From: Telopea speciosissima
Taxonomy: Eukaryota; Streptophyta; Magnoliopsida; Proteales; Proteaceae
Length of the DNA stretch: 64,000 nt
NCBI RefSeq assembly: GCF_018873765.1
Contig: NC_057925.1
Location: 46,221,010 to 46,285,009 of the forward strand
Reading direction: 5' to 3'
Shown: positions 1-12,249 of the stretch, piece by piece
Layout of the letters: every line of letters starts with the position of its first letter
Position numbering within the stretch: the first letter of the stretch is position 1
Translations under genes and position numbers: made by a program
Notes under the pieces: model-generated
The model's input: the letters and a program-made list of their open reading frames with translations, nothing else
Told to the model about the DNA's origin: nothing
The model's database searches: none

Positions 1-168
1 TAAGCCCATTCCGTCAGTTCATGACAAACACTGGGAAAAATAAGAGGTGAAATGACAAAATTACCCTTGCAAAAAAAGAATAAAAAAAAAACCTGCAACT
101 CATCTTCCCCAAATCAATTGGGGAAGATGAGTTGCAGGTTTTATGGAGAATAAGTTTAAAAAGATCTT

Positions 169-702
169 TTAATTCATGGATAAATGGGGAAAAACAAAGA
201 AATTAAAGAAAGGAACAAGAGTTGTGATCCGGACTCCATCTTCGCCATCTAGTTTGGCAATATTGGACTCCATCTTCGCCATCTTGGTCGTCTCCTTCTC
301 CACCTTCGTCAGCATCTTAGCCAGTTTTGTTGTTTCCTCCTCCACATTCGCCAACTTAGCCACTACACTCGCCGTCTCTGTCCTCGCCGTCTCTGCCAAA
401 TCCTTTGGAGCCTCCAAAACCGACTTTGAAGCTTCCACCGCCGCCTTTACTGCCTCAGCAACCGTTGTCTTCACCGCCTCAGCATAATCCGTCTTCACAA
501 GAAAGTTCAATTCAATCTTATTTGACCTCAACGACACATCTACTGTTTCCGCAGGGGTTTTTGGTGCTTCTAATGCTGGTTTTGCAGCCTCTGCCGCGGA
601 GGTTGAAGGCACCTTCTCAAAAAAGATAATTTGAAGATGAATCCGAAGCTGTATACGGAAGCTTCTATTCAGATGACTCTTTATCTCTCGAAAAAATAAC
701 AT
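169..702 (-). other. Open Ala/Glu/Lys/Thr-rich 177-codon frame inside the MULE
   Basis: The frame is uninterrupted for 177 codons. From about residue 60 it consists of heptad-like helical repeats (units resembling AEAVKTTVAEAVKAAVEAS and VEEETTKLAKMLTKVEKE). No known family is recognised. The composition suggests coiled coil or simply purine-biased repetitive DNA. It may be part of a captured gene or may not be translated. It has no visible promoter of its own. Confidence 0.2.
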
Positions 703-891
703 CAGAGAAAAAAAAGAATTTTGAAACGATTTTGTGAATCAGACAGACGAAGAGATGTAAAAAGGTTGGAGAAATTACCTCAACTGCCATCTCAACGGCC
801 TACGGCCATGAACCACATGGTTGAAGCCACCGAGTCGCTGAGGATTAGGGCAAACAACCACATCTTTCCAATCGGAGATGGAAACAACACT

Positions 892-1013
892 CCTAATCTC
901 TTCGCATCCATCTTTCCATCGTCGTTCTCATCGAACACCTTGAATGCCTCTATTAGATCTACATCCTCCTGCGATGACGATTCTGCTTTTGCTGCTTCCC
1001 CATCGTCCTCGCC
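892..1013 (-). pseudogene. Captured calmodulin-like (CML) EF-hand fragment
   Basis: Reading the minus strand from 1013 gives an acidic linker and then DLIEAFKVFDENDDGKMDAKR. That is the entering helix and calcium loop of a plant CML EF-hand, normally LIEAFKVFDxNxDGxI-xxxE. Loop positions 1, 3, 5 and 6 (D, N, D, G) are kept, but position 12, normally Glu, is Arg, so calcium binding is doubtful. The similarity stops after VLF. Only one of the usual hands is present, without start or stop. It lies between the MULE inverted repeats, which points to transposon capture. Confidence 0.6.
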
Positions 1014-1583
1014 ACCACGTCGATGATTCTTCTGGGATGAGAATGGGATGAGGATATTGACAAATCCGATAGCATTTATACTTGTACAAGGTTGTCATGG
1101 ATGTTCTTCCTTCCAGATTGAACCAGAGATTTTCATCTTAGCTCCATCTAACCTGCAACTCTTCTATCAACCGATCCGAAACCCTAATCTCAACTTGATG
1201 AACAACATGTTCTTCCATCCTTTCCCCTCTTCTATCATTCCTGTAACTCTCCTTAACCAGTCTCTCTCTCAGGTGTTCTTTCGGCAACTCATCTCGGCAT
1301 CCATGGTGTTCCCTACTAAGGATACCTGCAACTCATCTTCCCCAATCGATTGGGGAAGATGAGGTGCAGGTGTTTTTTCTTTTTTCTTTTTCTTTTTCTT
1401 TTTTTTCTTGTAAGGGCAATTCCTTCAGTTCAAGTCTAATTTTTAACAGTGTTAGTAATGAACTGATGGAATGGACTTATTTGTTACCGTTTGTAAACCT
1501 CAGGGGGGTACGCAGAATTTTCCAAAACTTGGGGTGAAAATATCCTTTAGTCAAACCTCAGGGGTGGTATGTGTAAATTTCCC

Positions 1584-2396
1584 TTATTTCTTTTAGTCTT
1601 TCAATTATGACTTGTAGCACTTGTCTCATATACTATTTTATCAAAGATTTGGCTGTAAATTTTTAAGGTCCATTTAAGAATGCTAACTTTTAAGAACATA
1701 CCTTAAAATAATCCTAATTTATAAGGGTGGGGGTATTCCTTCTTATTAATTAATATAAAACAAGATGTAATATAAACTAATTGTGTGATTTAAGAAAAAA
1801 AAAAATCAAGCATATCTCATGTAGCATGTGTCAGGGAATTTTTATTTTTAAATTTTGGACTACTTGAAAACGTTTAGGAATTGGAACCGGCCCACCAATT
1901 AGTTAATGGTCTTGAATCTCAAGTTTGGAACTGATTAGCTTATTAATCCGGTTCTGGAGGAATCGAACCGATAATCTAGAAATAGACCAATTGACACCCC
2001 TAATGAAACTTGGACCTCCTAGTAAGGTGGGATTTTACACACCACAGTCTACCAACTGTGCTAAACAATTGTTCTATTTTTTGTTTTTTTTTTTTTTTGA
2101 TTTTTTCTTTTTACTAGAATGATAAGAAATCAATAGAATGATAGGAAATCAATAAAGTTCACTTCTTATAGTTAAATTTACAAGAATTTTTGAATAAAGG
2201 GCTGCAAAAAAAATAAAGATCTTTGGAAACCTTCACTTCCGATCCCATGCCTGAACTCAGAATCAGTAGCTTCTCAATTCCCATGCAAAAATCAAATCAG
2301 GGGATACTTACAATGAAAGGAACTTTTTTTCTCTCAATATTTCTTGCATTCTACAAAAAACAAAAAGACGATAAAGGGGAAAAATGAACAACTTAA
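1584..2396. other. AT-rich intergenic DNA with degraded repeats
   Basis: No gene is visible. About 1865-2000 has CCGGTT/GAACCGG-rich sequence ending in TTGACACCCCTAAT, which resembles a hAT MITE end. About 1995-2065 read in reverse looks like an eroded tRNA-derived SINE head (TTAGCACAGTTGGTAGAC). A T-rich tract follows at 2079-2112. From 2200 on is the 3' flank of the DUF506 gene. Confidence 0.4.
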
Positions 2397-4055
2397 TTAC
2401 AATCCTATACCATTAAACACCGCGGCTAGGTTTCCAGCTTTCAAGCTCAAACCAACCTTGCGGGCCGACGCAACTCTACAATAACTGTAAATTGCCGGCG
2501 ACGCCTCGAATCCAACTGACCGCCTCTCTCTCAAATCTTCCCCCATTGTCACCGCCGCCTTCCTCTGAGAACCAGCTCCAGCTCTTGTGGTCCGCTTGTA
2601 AGGGCCAAACCACTTGGCCTGCATGTAGGCGTTCTTCCTCCATGGAGGCACAGGCATATTCTTCCTCTTCATTGACTCTTTAGCGGCCACGCACATCAAC
2701 CTCACCACCTGTTTCAGTTCCTCTGGTTTTCCGACGAAGGTTGAAGGAAACAACTCCAATAAAGATAGATACCCATCTGTCGCCCTAGCAATTGTGAATT
2801 CTGCTTCCAGTGTCACTTCCACCATGTACCGTGTCCCCTCTACGATCACATCTATGTATTCGTAGTCTCCACCAGGGAACCGCCCCATTTTCTCCCATCG
2901 GGATTTGCAAAGACCTGAAAAATAAATCAATAAATTTTAATTAGGGTTTATGGTTACCCATGTACTAATAAATCGATTTAAAGCGTTATCTATAGAAGTG
3001 AAAGCAAATTGTGTAAAGCGTTATCTATAGAAGTGAAAGCAAATTGTGTCGCTTTTGGTGTATTGTACCTAACATCATGTGATATCAGCGCTAAGACACC
3101 ATGTCATGAGTCAACATAAAAGATTACCTTTCGTAGTTTGTACACATCGTTTGTTCAGAAATTCCAATTCCCAAGTAACAATTAGCAACCATTAACACCA
3201 TTGTTATTGGATTGCTTGAGATCTTCATCCAAGGTTCAACTTGGGAATCTTTTAACACACCAAAACATACATGGGAGTTCTGATCTGGACTCAGTTGGTC
3301 CAGTCCTGAGTCTCGTGACTCCTAAGAATCCTTGAAAATGTTTCCCAGCTAGTTAATGAGCTCATTGGAATTTGGAATTCGAATGGAAATCAGACCCAAT
3401 TCATATAAATTTTTTCGTCTACCCCCTAACCCCATGCACGGTTTTAATTTCAGATCAAAACTCCAGACATCAGAGAGATTCCCCGTACGCTATAGTGTAC
3501 GGAGGCTTTAAATGTGAAAATGGCATGACTTAAGCTACGCTCAAGGCGCACATTAGCGAATTACAATCACGAACCAAAAAAAGAAATTTAATTTTTCTGT
3601 TGCTTACCTGCATCGAGACCTCTCTCGCGTAATCGATTCATTAACAGACGTTTAACACCGGCCGACGAATCAGTTCCAATGGATCTGCTAGCAATCTCTA
3701 CTTCGTTACGAATCATTCGTTCGACACTACCATCACCGTCATGAGAATTAGAAGCTTCGCAACCTAACAAGCTCTGCAACATCTCTTTCGCCTCGGATAC
3801 CGACCAGAAACTTTCAGAATTAGCGTCTTCAAAAATGCTTTTCTCGCTTTCCATTTGTTCATCTTCATCGTTATTGTCTTGTTCTCGTTCGACTCCATAG
3901 TAGTCTGTTTCGATGAACGAGTCGATGAGATCAGATAGATCGGAAAAGTCTCCCTCCGCCGAGTACTCACTCCCGCTGCTCTCGCATGGACGAACACGAG
4001 CTACCTCGTCGAACGCCGCTGCAACTCTCTTAAATCCTACCGGAATCTTAGCCAT
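2397..4055 (-). CDS. DUF506 (PDDEXK_6-like) family protein
   Basis: There are two exons on the minus strand: 4055-3608 and 2914-2397, 966 nt in all, giving 321 aa. The donor (GCAG|GTAAGC) and acceptor (TTTTTCAG|GTCTTTG) join cleanly across a glycine codon to read LDAGLCKSRWEK, a signature of the family. The start MAKIPVGFKRVAAAFDE is the typical N-terminus, followed by an acidic low-complexity stretch (residues 25-75). The conserved domain covers about residues 80-290. It includes YEYIDVIVEGTRYMVEV, then SLLELFPSTFVGKPEELKQ, then PVPPWRKNAYMQAKWFGPY. DUF506 proteins are plant-specific with a nuclease-like fold and no proven catalysis. Arabidopsis members RXR1 and RXR3 are reported to limit root-hair growth. 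Length and motifs are intact, so it is probably functional. The precise role is unknown. Confidence 0.93.
2981..3050. repeat. Perfect 35-bp tandem duplication in the DUF506 intron
   Basis: The 35-bp unit starting AAAGCGTTATCTATAGAAG occurs twice without mismatch (2981-3015 and 3016-3050), inside the only intron of the DUF506 gene. This looks like a recent local slippage or repair event, away from the splice sites. Confidence 0.9.
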
Positions 4056-4172
4056 TGTCGGCTTCTGTTCTCTTCTTTTTCCCTTTTCTTGTGAAGAAAT
4101 TTCACTTTTGATTACTCTTTTAAGAATTCTTCAAAACAAACAAGAACGAAAAGGGAAGGGTTAGTGCTCTGG

Positions 4173-4180
4173 TTTATATA
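4173..4180 (-). promoter_or_regulatory. TATA box of the DUF506 gene
   Basis: On the minus strand, TATATAAA lies about 118 bp upstream of the ATG at 4055. A start site near 4145 would give a 5' leader of about 90 nt. The match is strong and correctly placed. Initiation itself is inferred. Confidence 0.6.
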
Positions 4181-4593
4181 GAGGAAGGAAGTGAACTAAT
4201 GGAGAATTCCATGTCATGATAATGGCGATGAGATGATGACATGCAAACGACTAGGAGTCCACAAAACAAGCAGCATATTCCTAACGGTCCGTTTGGTTTA
4301 ACTTTGGATTCGGATTTATATTCACAATTTCTACAAACTAAAAAACGGAGTGATTGGAAATCCTTGGGAGGAGGGGGTGTGTGACCGTGTGGTGAACCTA
4401 GTCGTCTTTGGGTCTACATTAAGTCAAGCTAACATAGTCGCTTTTGCGTCCACAATCAATCTAGCATTTTCCAAATTTGAGTGTGTGCTTATTATAGAGG
4501 GGTGTATCATTGTCAACTGGTCCATTCGGTCCGGTTTGGTTTTACATGTATCGGTTTAAATAGGAAAATAGAACTCTGAAAGGCAATATACAT
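4181..4593. other. Upstream flank of the DUF506 gene
   Basis: This is AT-rich sequence with no coding pattern. A short stretch near 4280-4310 (CGGTCCGTTTGGTT) resembles a transposon end. Distal promoter elements of the DUF506 gene would lie here, but none stands out. Confidence 0.4.
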
Positions 4594-5011
4594 TAAGGGT
4601 GGCAATTGAGCCGTTCGGTTCGGTTTTTTTGGTTTCGGTGTGAGTTTCAAGCAAACTGAAACATAAGGATTTTTTGGTTTCGACTCGAATTCGGTTCAGT
4701 AATTCAGTTTGTAATATCAATTTCAATTTGGTTCAGTTTGGTTTTCAAACCTGGGTATAGATTGGTTTTGGGTAGGGATTGGGTAGAGTTTTTAGGGTTT
4801 GGGGTTTTGTTTGCGTTCAGTTCGGTTCAGGTTCGGTCCTATCGGGCAGGCCAATTGGTGGTCCATCGGTTTAGCTTGAACCGAGCTGAATCTGAATTCT
4901 AATCCGTAAACTGAAGCCAAACCGATAAGCCCTCAATTCGATTTGGATCAAGCTCGACCAAGCCGTTTTATCGATTAGGTTTAGGTTTAGGTTTTGGTTT
5001 TGACATCCTAA
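4594..5011. mobile_element. hAT-type MITE rich in CGGTTCGG motifs
   Basis: The left end TAAGGGTGGCAATTG and the right end (reverse complement TTAGGATGTCAAA) form imperfect hAT-like termini. The interior is full of TTCGGTTCGG/GAACCGA motifs, typical of this plant class. The flanking 8-mers ATATACAT and TCAGACAT match at only 5 of 8 bases, so the element is old. Confidence 0.5.
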
Positions 5012-5655
5012 TCAGACATGGAAGAATGCAAATTGACCACCCCGCCTTTCAAAAGGCAAAAGTTTATCCCAATTGATGCTCATGCACACTACCTTTCAGG
5101 GAACCTTCTCTCAATTTTGTGTCGATTTTTAAAAACCCAGTTCTTAATCGCCAGATAAGGGTTCTTTTTGACGATCCATTTTGCCCGGTCCAACCGGTTT
5201 AGGCTTTTAATACCCTTATATACAATATCTAGAAGATCCTTGGAGTGAATAGAAAACTGAAGATTGGTATCAAAGGGTCAAGATGGAAGTATAGGGAGAT
5301 TTTTGTCTATGGATAATACTACACGAGAATTAAAAGAATATTAAAAATAGTTGGAATTTAGGGAACACAGTTAATTCAAACGTTTGAGTTCTGTTAACGT
5401 CGATCGTCGTGACTTTACTGGGAAGTTGGGAAGCGAAGATTAGAAACCGAGAGATAGACATAGAGGTGACGTGGCAGGACCCCACATTGCTTGGGGATCA
5501 CGATTCACGGCATGCTTTAAGCACCTTAGTCTGTGAAAACCCCGTGAACTGCATGCTGCTGCTTCATTGTTGACACGGACTGTAAAAGTGTCACTGCAAT
5601 GCAGCTGTGAACTTACACACTCTGCCATGTGGAAACTGCAGGTCACACGTGCCAG
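5012..5655. other. Intergenic DNA without recognised features
   Basis: No conserved coding pattern, RNA gene or bounded repeat was seen. A short antisense frame at 5440-5670 has no recognisable domain and is probably chance. Confidence 0.4.
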
Positions 5656-8341
5656 CACTAAGCTTATCAATCGATTCGGTTTGTTTCAATTTTACTTTGG
5701 TCTAACGGATTATTAATGTGAATCAAAATTGAATTGGTTCTAAATTTTGATACTCAAACCAAACTTGCTTGGTTTGTTTTCATACAGTCAATTGGATTTG
5801 AGCTGATTTATTCGATTTGGCTTGTTCAATCCGATTTTGATTGTCAATTACGATTCCAATTTGACACCCTTACCTAGCATACCATATTTGTGGAGAAAGA
5901 GAGATTTTGTTAGAGCCATGGAGGGAGGTCCTTCAAGCGGCCAAGTTCGATGAATATCATTTTTATGTCCAAATCATAATTAGCAAAAATGAGAATGGCA
6001 AAAAAATCGGAATCTAATGGTACAAGTTTTAAACGGTGAAAAATTGCATACGAAAGATCAAATAAAAGGTCAAAAGAAAAAATTGAGAATGATAAAAAAT
6101 TGGAAAATGGATGGTAAGTGTTTTAAACATTTATACTTAAAAAAAAGGGACTATTCTCATATAAATTGAAGAATGTTTATTTGAAATACATGCTTCTAAT
6201 GTTCAAAATAACTCTAACATCCAAAACTAATCCATATATGTACTACAACCCATTGTAAGCTCCAAGACATGTTATCTAATATCATCCAATATCAATTCTT
6301 AATTCATACACCATAATGTCTGAAGTTGAACAATGTGGTTTTGGCTGCAACACACAGCCAACACACTCATGGAGTGACGTATGTTTAATTGGAGGTGGGA
6401 GTCATCACTTTAGAAACCCTTTTCAGTAGATGCATCAATTTGAACCTCAATTTTGGGGTTCATTGCATTGACCTTGAGTTGAAGATGATATCATGAGAAA
6501 TGTACGTAACCCTTCGAGTCATCTTTACGTCAATGAAAGAATCAATTCAAACAGAGTTCGGGAGAGAGAGCTATGGTCAGTTTAGTAAGGCATTGTTTAA
6601 CAAGTCCAAGTCCTTAAAAAACATTTTAAAAAAACGGAAACATGTTTTAATCACATTTAAAACGGGAATGTTTACCATTTGCCCTTTTTTTCCCCCAAAC
6701 ATATTTAAACCGATAAAAACTGAGAAAATATTTAAAACGAAGTTTTAAACGTGTTTTTGCTAACGAAGTTCTAGATGCATTGAATCTCACTTATCCAAAA
6801 AAAATTAAAATGGGTTTCCATCTCATATACAAACTATAACTCACAGTAATGCATGTTTGAGGCAAAGGCAAACCAAGTGAAGACAGTTGTCACCTATTCT
6901 TGCCACATAACAATAAGGATTTTAAACTTGAAATTGTGGGTCGAATCAATCCATACCGATTCTGATCTGATCAGATTAGAATCGACCGTAATTGATCTCA
7001 AAAAAACCTAGAGTCGGTACCTCATATCTAAAAACCAAGCAATCTAGTCCCCCCAAAAAAAAAACCCCTTAAATTTGGGCGTTCCAAAATGTCCAGAATC
7101 AGGATCAGTCACGGTTGATTCTAATGTATGAACCAAAATTGAACCAAATTTAGATTCGGTTCTAAACTTTCTTATTCAGTTCTATTCATTTCTACATCTA
7201 TGAAACCGAATTTAAATTGAATTTATTTGGTTCTAACATTCTATAATTGGATTTTTGAGTTGATTTATTTGATTTGGCTTGTTCGATACGATTTTGGTTT
7301 TCGAGTTCCAATTTGACACCCTTATTTGTCACACCATACTTGTGAAGAGAGAGAGAGCGCCATGCAGATCCTTCAAGCGTCCAAATTCTTTGAATATCAT
7401 TTTTATGTCTAGATGCATAAAAAATCTCACTTCCTAAAAACAATTAGAACGGATTTCCATCTCATGTACAAACTATAGAGAGAGTGTGTTTGTTAGAGCC
7501 ATGGAGGTCCTTCAAGCGTCCAAGTTCAATGAATATCATTTTTATGTCTAGATGCATTGAATCTCACTTATCCCAAAAAAAAAAATTAGAACGGGTTTCC
7601 ATCTCTTATACACACTATTAAATCACGGTAGTACCGATTTGAAGCAAAGGCAAACCAAGTGAAGATAGTTGTCACCTATTCTTGCCACGTAACAATAAGG
7701 ATTTTAAACTTGGAATTGCGGGTTAAATCAATCCATATTGTCTTTGATCTGAACAGAATAGAATTGATTGAAATTGTTCCCAAAAAAACCTAGAATCGAT
7801 CCCACATATCTATAAACCAAGCGATCTGATCCAAAAAAAAAAAAACTAGATTTGGTTGTTCCGAAACATCCAAAATCATGATTAGTCACAGCTAATTCTA
7901 ATCCAAATTGGCTAATTCGAACGAGGCAGTGGCGATTTTTTGAAAGAATATGTAACAATGATATAATTTAAACTTTCTCGTCCTTGATTTTGATTTGATG
8001 ATCTATCTTGTATATTTCAAGGGACACATATTCTACAAGAACACCCAAGGATTTTCTACATAGTCCAACAATTTACCGCATTGTAGCTTGAATATAATCC
8101 AAATTTTATGGAAAGATAGATCATAAGTCTCTATCCACATATCAAATTTTAAATCAAATGGAATTTATCAAGTCGCATAATAGAGCCCGGACAAATCCAG
8201 GATCACTGGAGAATGCATAATAATAATTAAAGTAGGTGTGTATGAACATACATGAGGATATTTAATTGAATTAATGAAGTTGACTTCATAGCTAGTGCAG
8301 ATTTCATCCTCTCTCCATTTGCCCAAATAGTCACATCAACT

Positions 8342-8499
8342 CTCGGCTCAAGTTCACGTATGACAACATTCTCGTACACTTGCAAGCCATCCACATGGAA
8401 TCCAGAGGAGCATCCACATGGAATCCACTCCTCCTCTAGATTCCTTCTGGATGACTTGCAAGCGTCTGAGAACATTCTCGTACGTGAACCTGAACCGAG
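8342..8499. mobile_element. 158-bp foldback element in duplicated copy A
   Basis: The ends are inverted repeats: CTCGGCTCAAGTTCACGTA on the left, and CTCGGTTCAGGTTCACGTA read in reverse from the right. The arms continue through TTGCAAGCCATCC. The equivalent place in the other copy (around 10466-10480) lacks it. The flanks do not show a clear target duplication. Similar ACACCTGCAAGCCATC motifs occur near 45610 and 45825. Confidence 0.55.
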
Positions 8500-10261
8500 T
8501 CCCATTATGAGGGTACGTGATATACTCTTCCTAAGTGAGCTGTGCTAAAAAGCACTTTTTGACTTTAAATAAATTTCAAAAGTATTATTTTAACACGTGT
8601 TACTACTTGATTGACACCAAATTGTCACATACGAAAAAAATCCTTTCATAGAATTATAAATAACTTATCTTAATGTTCCACCATTTTTTTTTATATTAAA
8701 GCATTAGGTCATGGAAGGGAATTGTATCTGGCCTGTTTTGCTTCTAGATACATTTGTTCTAGAGAAATCATTTATGACACAATTCGAAGGATAGAGCGAA
8801 ACTTTAAACTGGTAGATGTGCTAATCATTTAACATTCGTTCAATTAGTATGAGTTTTCTATAAATTAAAAAAAAAAATTAGTATGAGTTTCTATTATTAT
8901 ATTTGCTTAGGCTCCGTTTTGTTGGAAGGGAAATTAAAGGAAAGTGAAAATTTTAAACTTAAAATAGAAATTTTTTTTTTTTTTTTTTTCTTTTGGGAGG
9001 GGGGGTTAATAACAGAAACTTTATAAGCATTATCTTATGATTTTAAGTTATGTTTTGATAAATGATATGAATTGACAGTATGCTAACAAGCAAGTGAGTT
9101 GGCACAATGGTTTTCGGTCTGTCTTAGTTAAGAATGTAATTGAATAGTTAAAAATTTGCATTTGATTCGTGTTTGTATCCGTTCAAAGGCATTTGTATTT
9201 CAAAAATCAGTTTACGGTAACTAGCCAAATCCGTTCAAAAGATAATTGAATACGGATAATTCAATTCAAACAAGATATTATCTGATCCGTTTAGCTAGGT
9301 ACAGTCATATTTGGTCTTTTTTAGTTTTATTCAGTTCACTCATTTCTACCTATCTAGAACCAAATTTAAATTGAATTTATTCATTTCCAACATTCTATAG
9401 TTGGATTTGAGCTGATTTCTTCGATTTGACTTGTTTGATCTGATTTTGGTTTTCGATTACGATTCCAATTTGACACCCGTACCTGCTACGCCATATTTGT
9501 GTAAAGAGAGAGAGAGATAGAGATTTGGTAAGAGCCATCGAGGTCCTTCAAGCGTCCAAGTTCATTGATTATCATTTTTATGTCTAGATGAATTGAATCT
9601 CATTTATCCAAAAAAAATTTAGAACGGGTTTCCATCTCGTATACACACTATAAATCACGATATTGCTGGTTTGAGGAAATGGCAAACCAAGTGAAGACAG
9701 TTGTCACCTATTCTTGCCATGTAAAAATAAGGATTTTAAACTTGGAATTGCGGGTCGAATCAATCCATACTGATTCTGATTTGGTTAGATTAGAATCAAC
9801 TGAAATTTATCCCAAAAAAACTTAGAATTGGTCCCTCATGTCTAAAAACGAAGCAATCGGGTTCAAAAAAAAAATCTAGATTTGGCCGTTCCGGAATGTC
9901 CAGAATTGAGATTAGTCATGGCTGATTCTAATCCAAATCGACTAATTCAATCAATCCAATTACGATTTTTTAAAGTGTGTAGCAATGATATAGTTTAAAC
10001 TTTCTCATCCTTGATTTTGATTTGATGATCTATCTTGTATCTCCCAAGGGGCACATGTTCTACAAAAACACCAAAGAGGGATTTCCTATGTAGTCCAAAA
10101 ATGTACCACATTGTAGCTTCAATATGACCCAAATTTTATGGAAAGGTAAATCCCTAAGTCTCTATTTACATAATAAATTTCAATTCAAATGGAGTTTGTC
10201 AAGTAGTAAAAATAGAACTCTAATAAATCCAAGATTACTGGAGAATGCATAATAATAATAA

Positions 10262-10430
10262 GGGAAAAAGATCTCTGTCCAGGAGTGTGGCCTACGTCAG
10301 CATCCCCATGAGTCAATCTCTATCCTCCTTATGTGAAAAGACACCTCTGCCACCTTCTTTTAAGGAGGAGAGAGATAGACTCATGGGAATACTGGCGTAG
10401 GCCACACTCCCGTACAGAAAACTGCTTCCC
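10262..10430. mobile_element. 169-bp foldback MITE, family B, 9-bp TSD
   Basis: The ends are GGGAAAAAGATCTCTGTCC and the reverse of GTACAGAAAACTGCTTCCC. The arms pair over most of their length (GAGTGTGGCCTACG with CGTAGGCCACACTC). The flanks carry an exact 9-bp duplication, TAATAATAA (10253-10261 and 10431-10439). The homologous block at about 8215-8240 has the uninterrupted site GCATAATAATAATTAAAG. Nine-base duplications with GGG...CCC ends suggest a Mutator-type MITE. Confidence 0.85.
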
Positions 10431-10802
10431 TAATAATAATTAGAGTAGGTGTGCTTGATAACATCAACTATTCATGTGGCATTATGAGATTGGGAAACTC
10501 TTCCTAAGTGAGGAGTGCTAAAGCACTTTTTTAGCCTTTAAATAATTATTTTAACACGTGATACTATTTGGTTGACACCAAATTTTCACATGTGAAAAAA
10601 AAAAATTCGTTTTCATAGAATTACATGAATGACTTATCTTAATGTTCCACCATTTTTTATATTGAAGCACTAGGTCAAGGAAGAGAATTGTATCTACCCT
10701 GCTTTGCAACTAGATACATTTGTCCTTGAGACGAAATCAGACGCAATTCAAAAGGATGAAGCTAAATTTAAAAAAGGTGCTAATCATTTAACATTAATTG
10801 AA

Positions 10803-10965
10803 GGGGAAAGCTTTCGTACACGGTCGTGTAAATTGTGTACGTGAGAGGATCTCTTACTTCACAAAAAGTTGAAAAAGTCATAAATACTCACCCATTAATT
10901 AATGCCTTGAAACTCCCACCCTCTCACATACACGGTTTACACGATCGTGTATGAAACCTTTCCCC
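10803..10965. mobile_element. 163-bp foldback MITE, family C
   Basis: The terminal repeats are GGGGAAAGCTTTCGTACACG on the left, answered by CGTGTATGAAACCTTTCCCC on the right. The flanking 9-mers TTAATTGAA and TTAATTTAA differ by one base. The homologous sequence near 8830-8850 lacks the insert (AACATTCGTTCAATTAG). Probably Mutator-type, by analogy with the 9-bp duplication. Confidence 0.75.
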
Positions 10966-11357
10966 TTAATTTAATTAGTATGAATTTCTATTATTATATT
11001 TACTTAGGTTTTGTTTGGTTGCAAGGAAAATTAAAAAGAAAGAAGTGAAATTGTTAAATTTAAAAAAAAAACTTTTGTAATCATTATCTCACATGACTAT
11101 ATTTCCTTGCAATCAAATTAAGCTTTAATGTATTTTCCTAGAATAAAACAAAACATAGAAGAGAAACAATGGATGCAGAAGAGAACTTATCAATTGGACT
11201 AGCAATCAAACCACTCATACCCCCAAATACACCTTTTTGACTCGAATTTTTTACTCAAATTTAGTTGAATCCACTCAAACGGTCAAGGAGTCATGTGAGT
11301 AAAATTTTATACAAAATCTTTTGAAAAGTTGTAACTTTTAAGTTTAGTTTTGTTAGT

Positions 11358-11503
11358 GGGGAAAGGTTTCGTACACCGTGTAACTGAGAGGGTGTCTCAC
11401 AAAAAATTGGAAAAATCATAAATACTCACCCATTAATTAATGCCTTGGAACTCCCATCCTCTCATATACAAGATTTACACGATCCTGTATGAAACCTTTC
11501 CCC
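11358..11503. mobile_element. 146-bp foldback MITE, family C, second copy
   Basis: Same family as 10803-10965. It shares GGGGAAAGGTTTCGTACAC at the left, the core ACTCACCCATTAATTAATGCC, and TGTATGAAACCTTTCCCC at the right. The left arm is shorter. The flanking 9-mers TTTGTTAGT and TTTGTGTAA match only in their first half, so this copy is more eroded. Confidence 0.7.
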
Positions 11504-12249
11504 TTTGTGTAATATTGGTGTTTCTTATGTTTTATGTTTTACAACCTTAAAAAGTGGTCATGAGTTGCATAATAAAAAAAGAATGGTCTAAGTCCTAAGT
11601 TCATATTAAATTAGTTGTTGGACAGGAGAACACCATCTAGTCGAATAGTTTCTACACCAGTAGTCAATGAAAATACGCACAAAGGCATTGATTTATTATT
11701 ACTTCAAAGGATCGATTCTAGTCACCATGAGTGCTGGCCATGGAAGTTGATCATCTTTTTGTCTTTTAGATACTTAATTTACATATCATGACTAAGTTTT
11801 ATCTGTAAATATTGGTACTGTGGACATTTTAGCTATTTCTAGAGAAAGAGAGAGAGAGAGAGAGACATCCTTCAAATGTCCAAGTTCATTGAAAATCATT
11901 TTTACGTCTAGATGCATTGAATCTCACTTATCCAAAGGCAATCATACTAAAAAAGAAAAAAGGGTTAGAAGGGATTTCCATCTCATATTATAGTCACGGT
12001 AATGATTTACCCTAAAAATAGTTACGGTAATGCCAAGTTTAAAGAGAAAGGCAATCTAAGTGAAGACAGTTGCCACCTGTTCCTGCCACGTGGCAGTGAT
12101 GATAATTTAATCATTCTTTTTCCTAGTTGATTAGATGAGCAGTTTATAATCCACGACTTTGATTTGATGATCTATCTTTTAAATCTTTCAAGGCCACCCA
12201 AGAAGGACTTCCTACACAATCCAAATATCTCTCACATTGTAGCTTGGAT

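Larger units (their letters stand above)
1..1583. mobile_element. Mutator-like element (non-autonomous, left end outside window)
   Basis: Long terminal inverted repeats are visible. The left edge (from position 1, TAAGCCCATTCCGTCAG) matches the reverse complement of the right side (about 1490 down to 1325), including the shared stretch CATTCC-TCAGTTCAT and the TTACCCTT block. The right arm continues outward to about 1583, ending in AAATTTCCC, a form common to plant MULE ends. The left counterpart of that part lies outside the window, so the target-site duplication cannot be checked. Each inner TIR end carries a near-perfect palindrome built on CCTGCAACTCATCTTCCCC (92-142 and 1324-1372). There is no transposase ORF. 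The interior holds an EF-hand gene fragment and a low-complexity ORF, so this is a Pack-MULE-like element. Confidence 0.7.

Noticed and set aside
5440..5670. Antisense 76-codon ORF
   Set aside because: No domain, no splice context, atypical composition; treated as chance.
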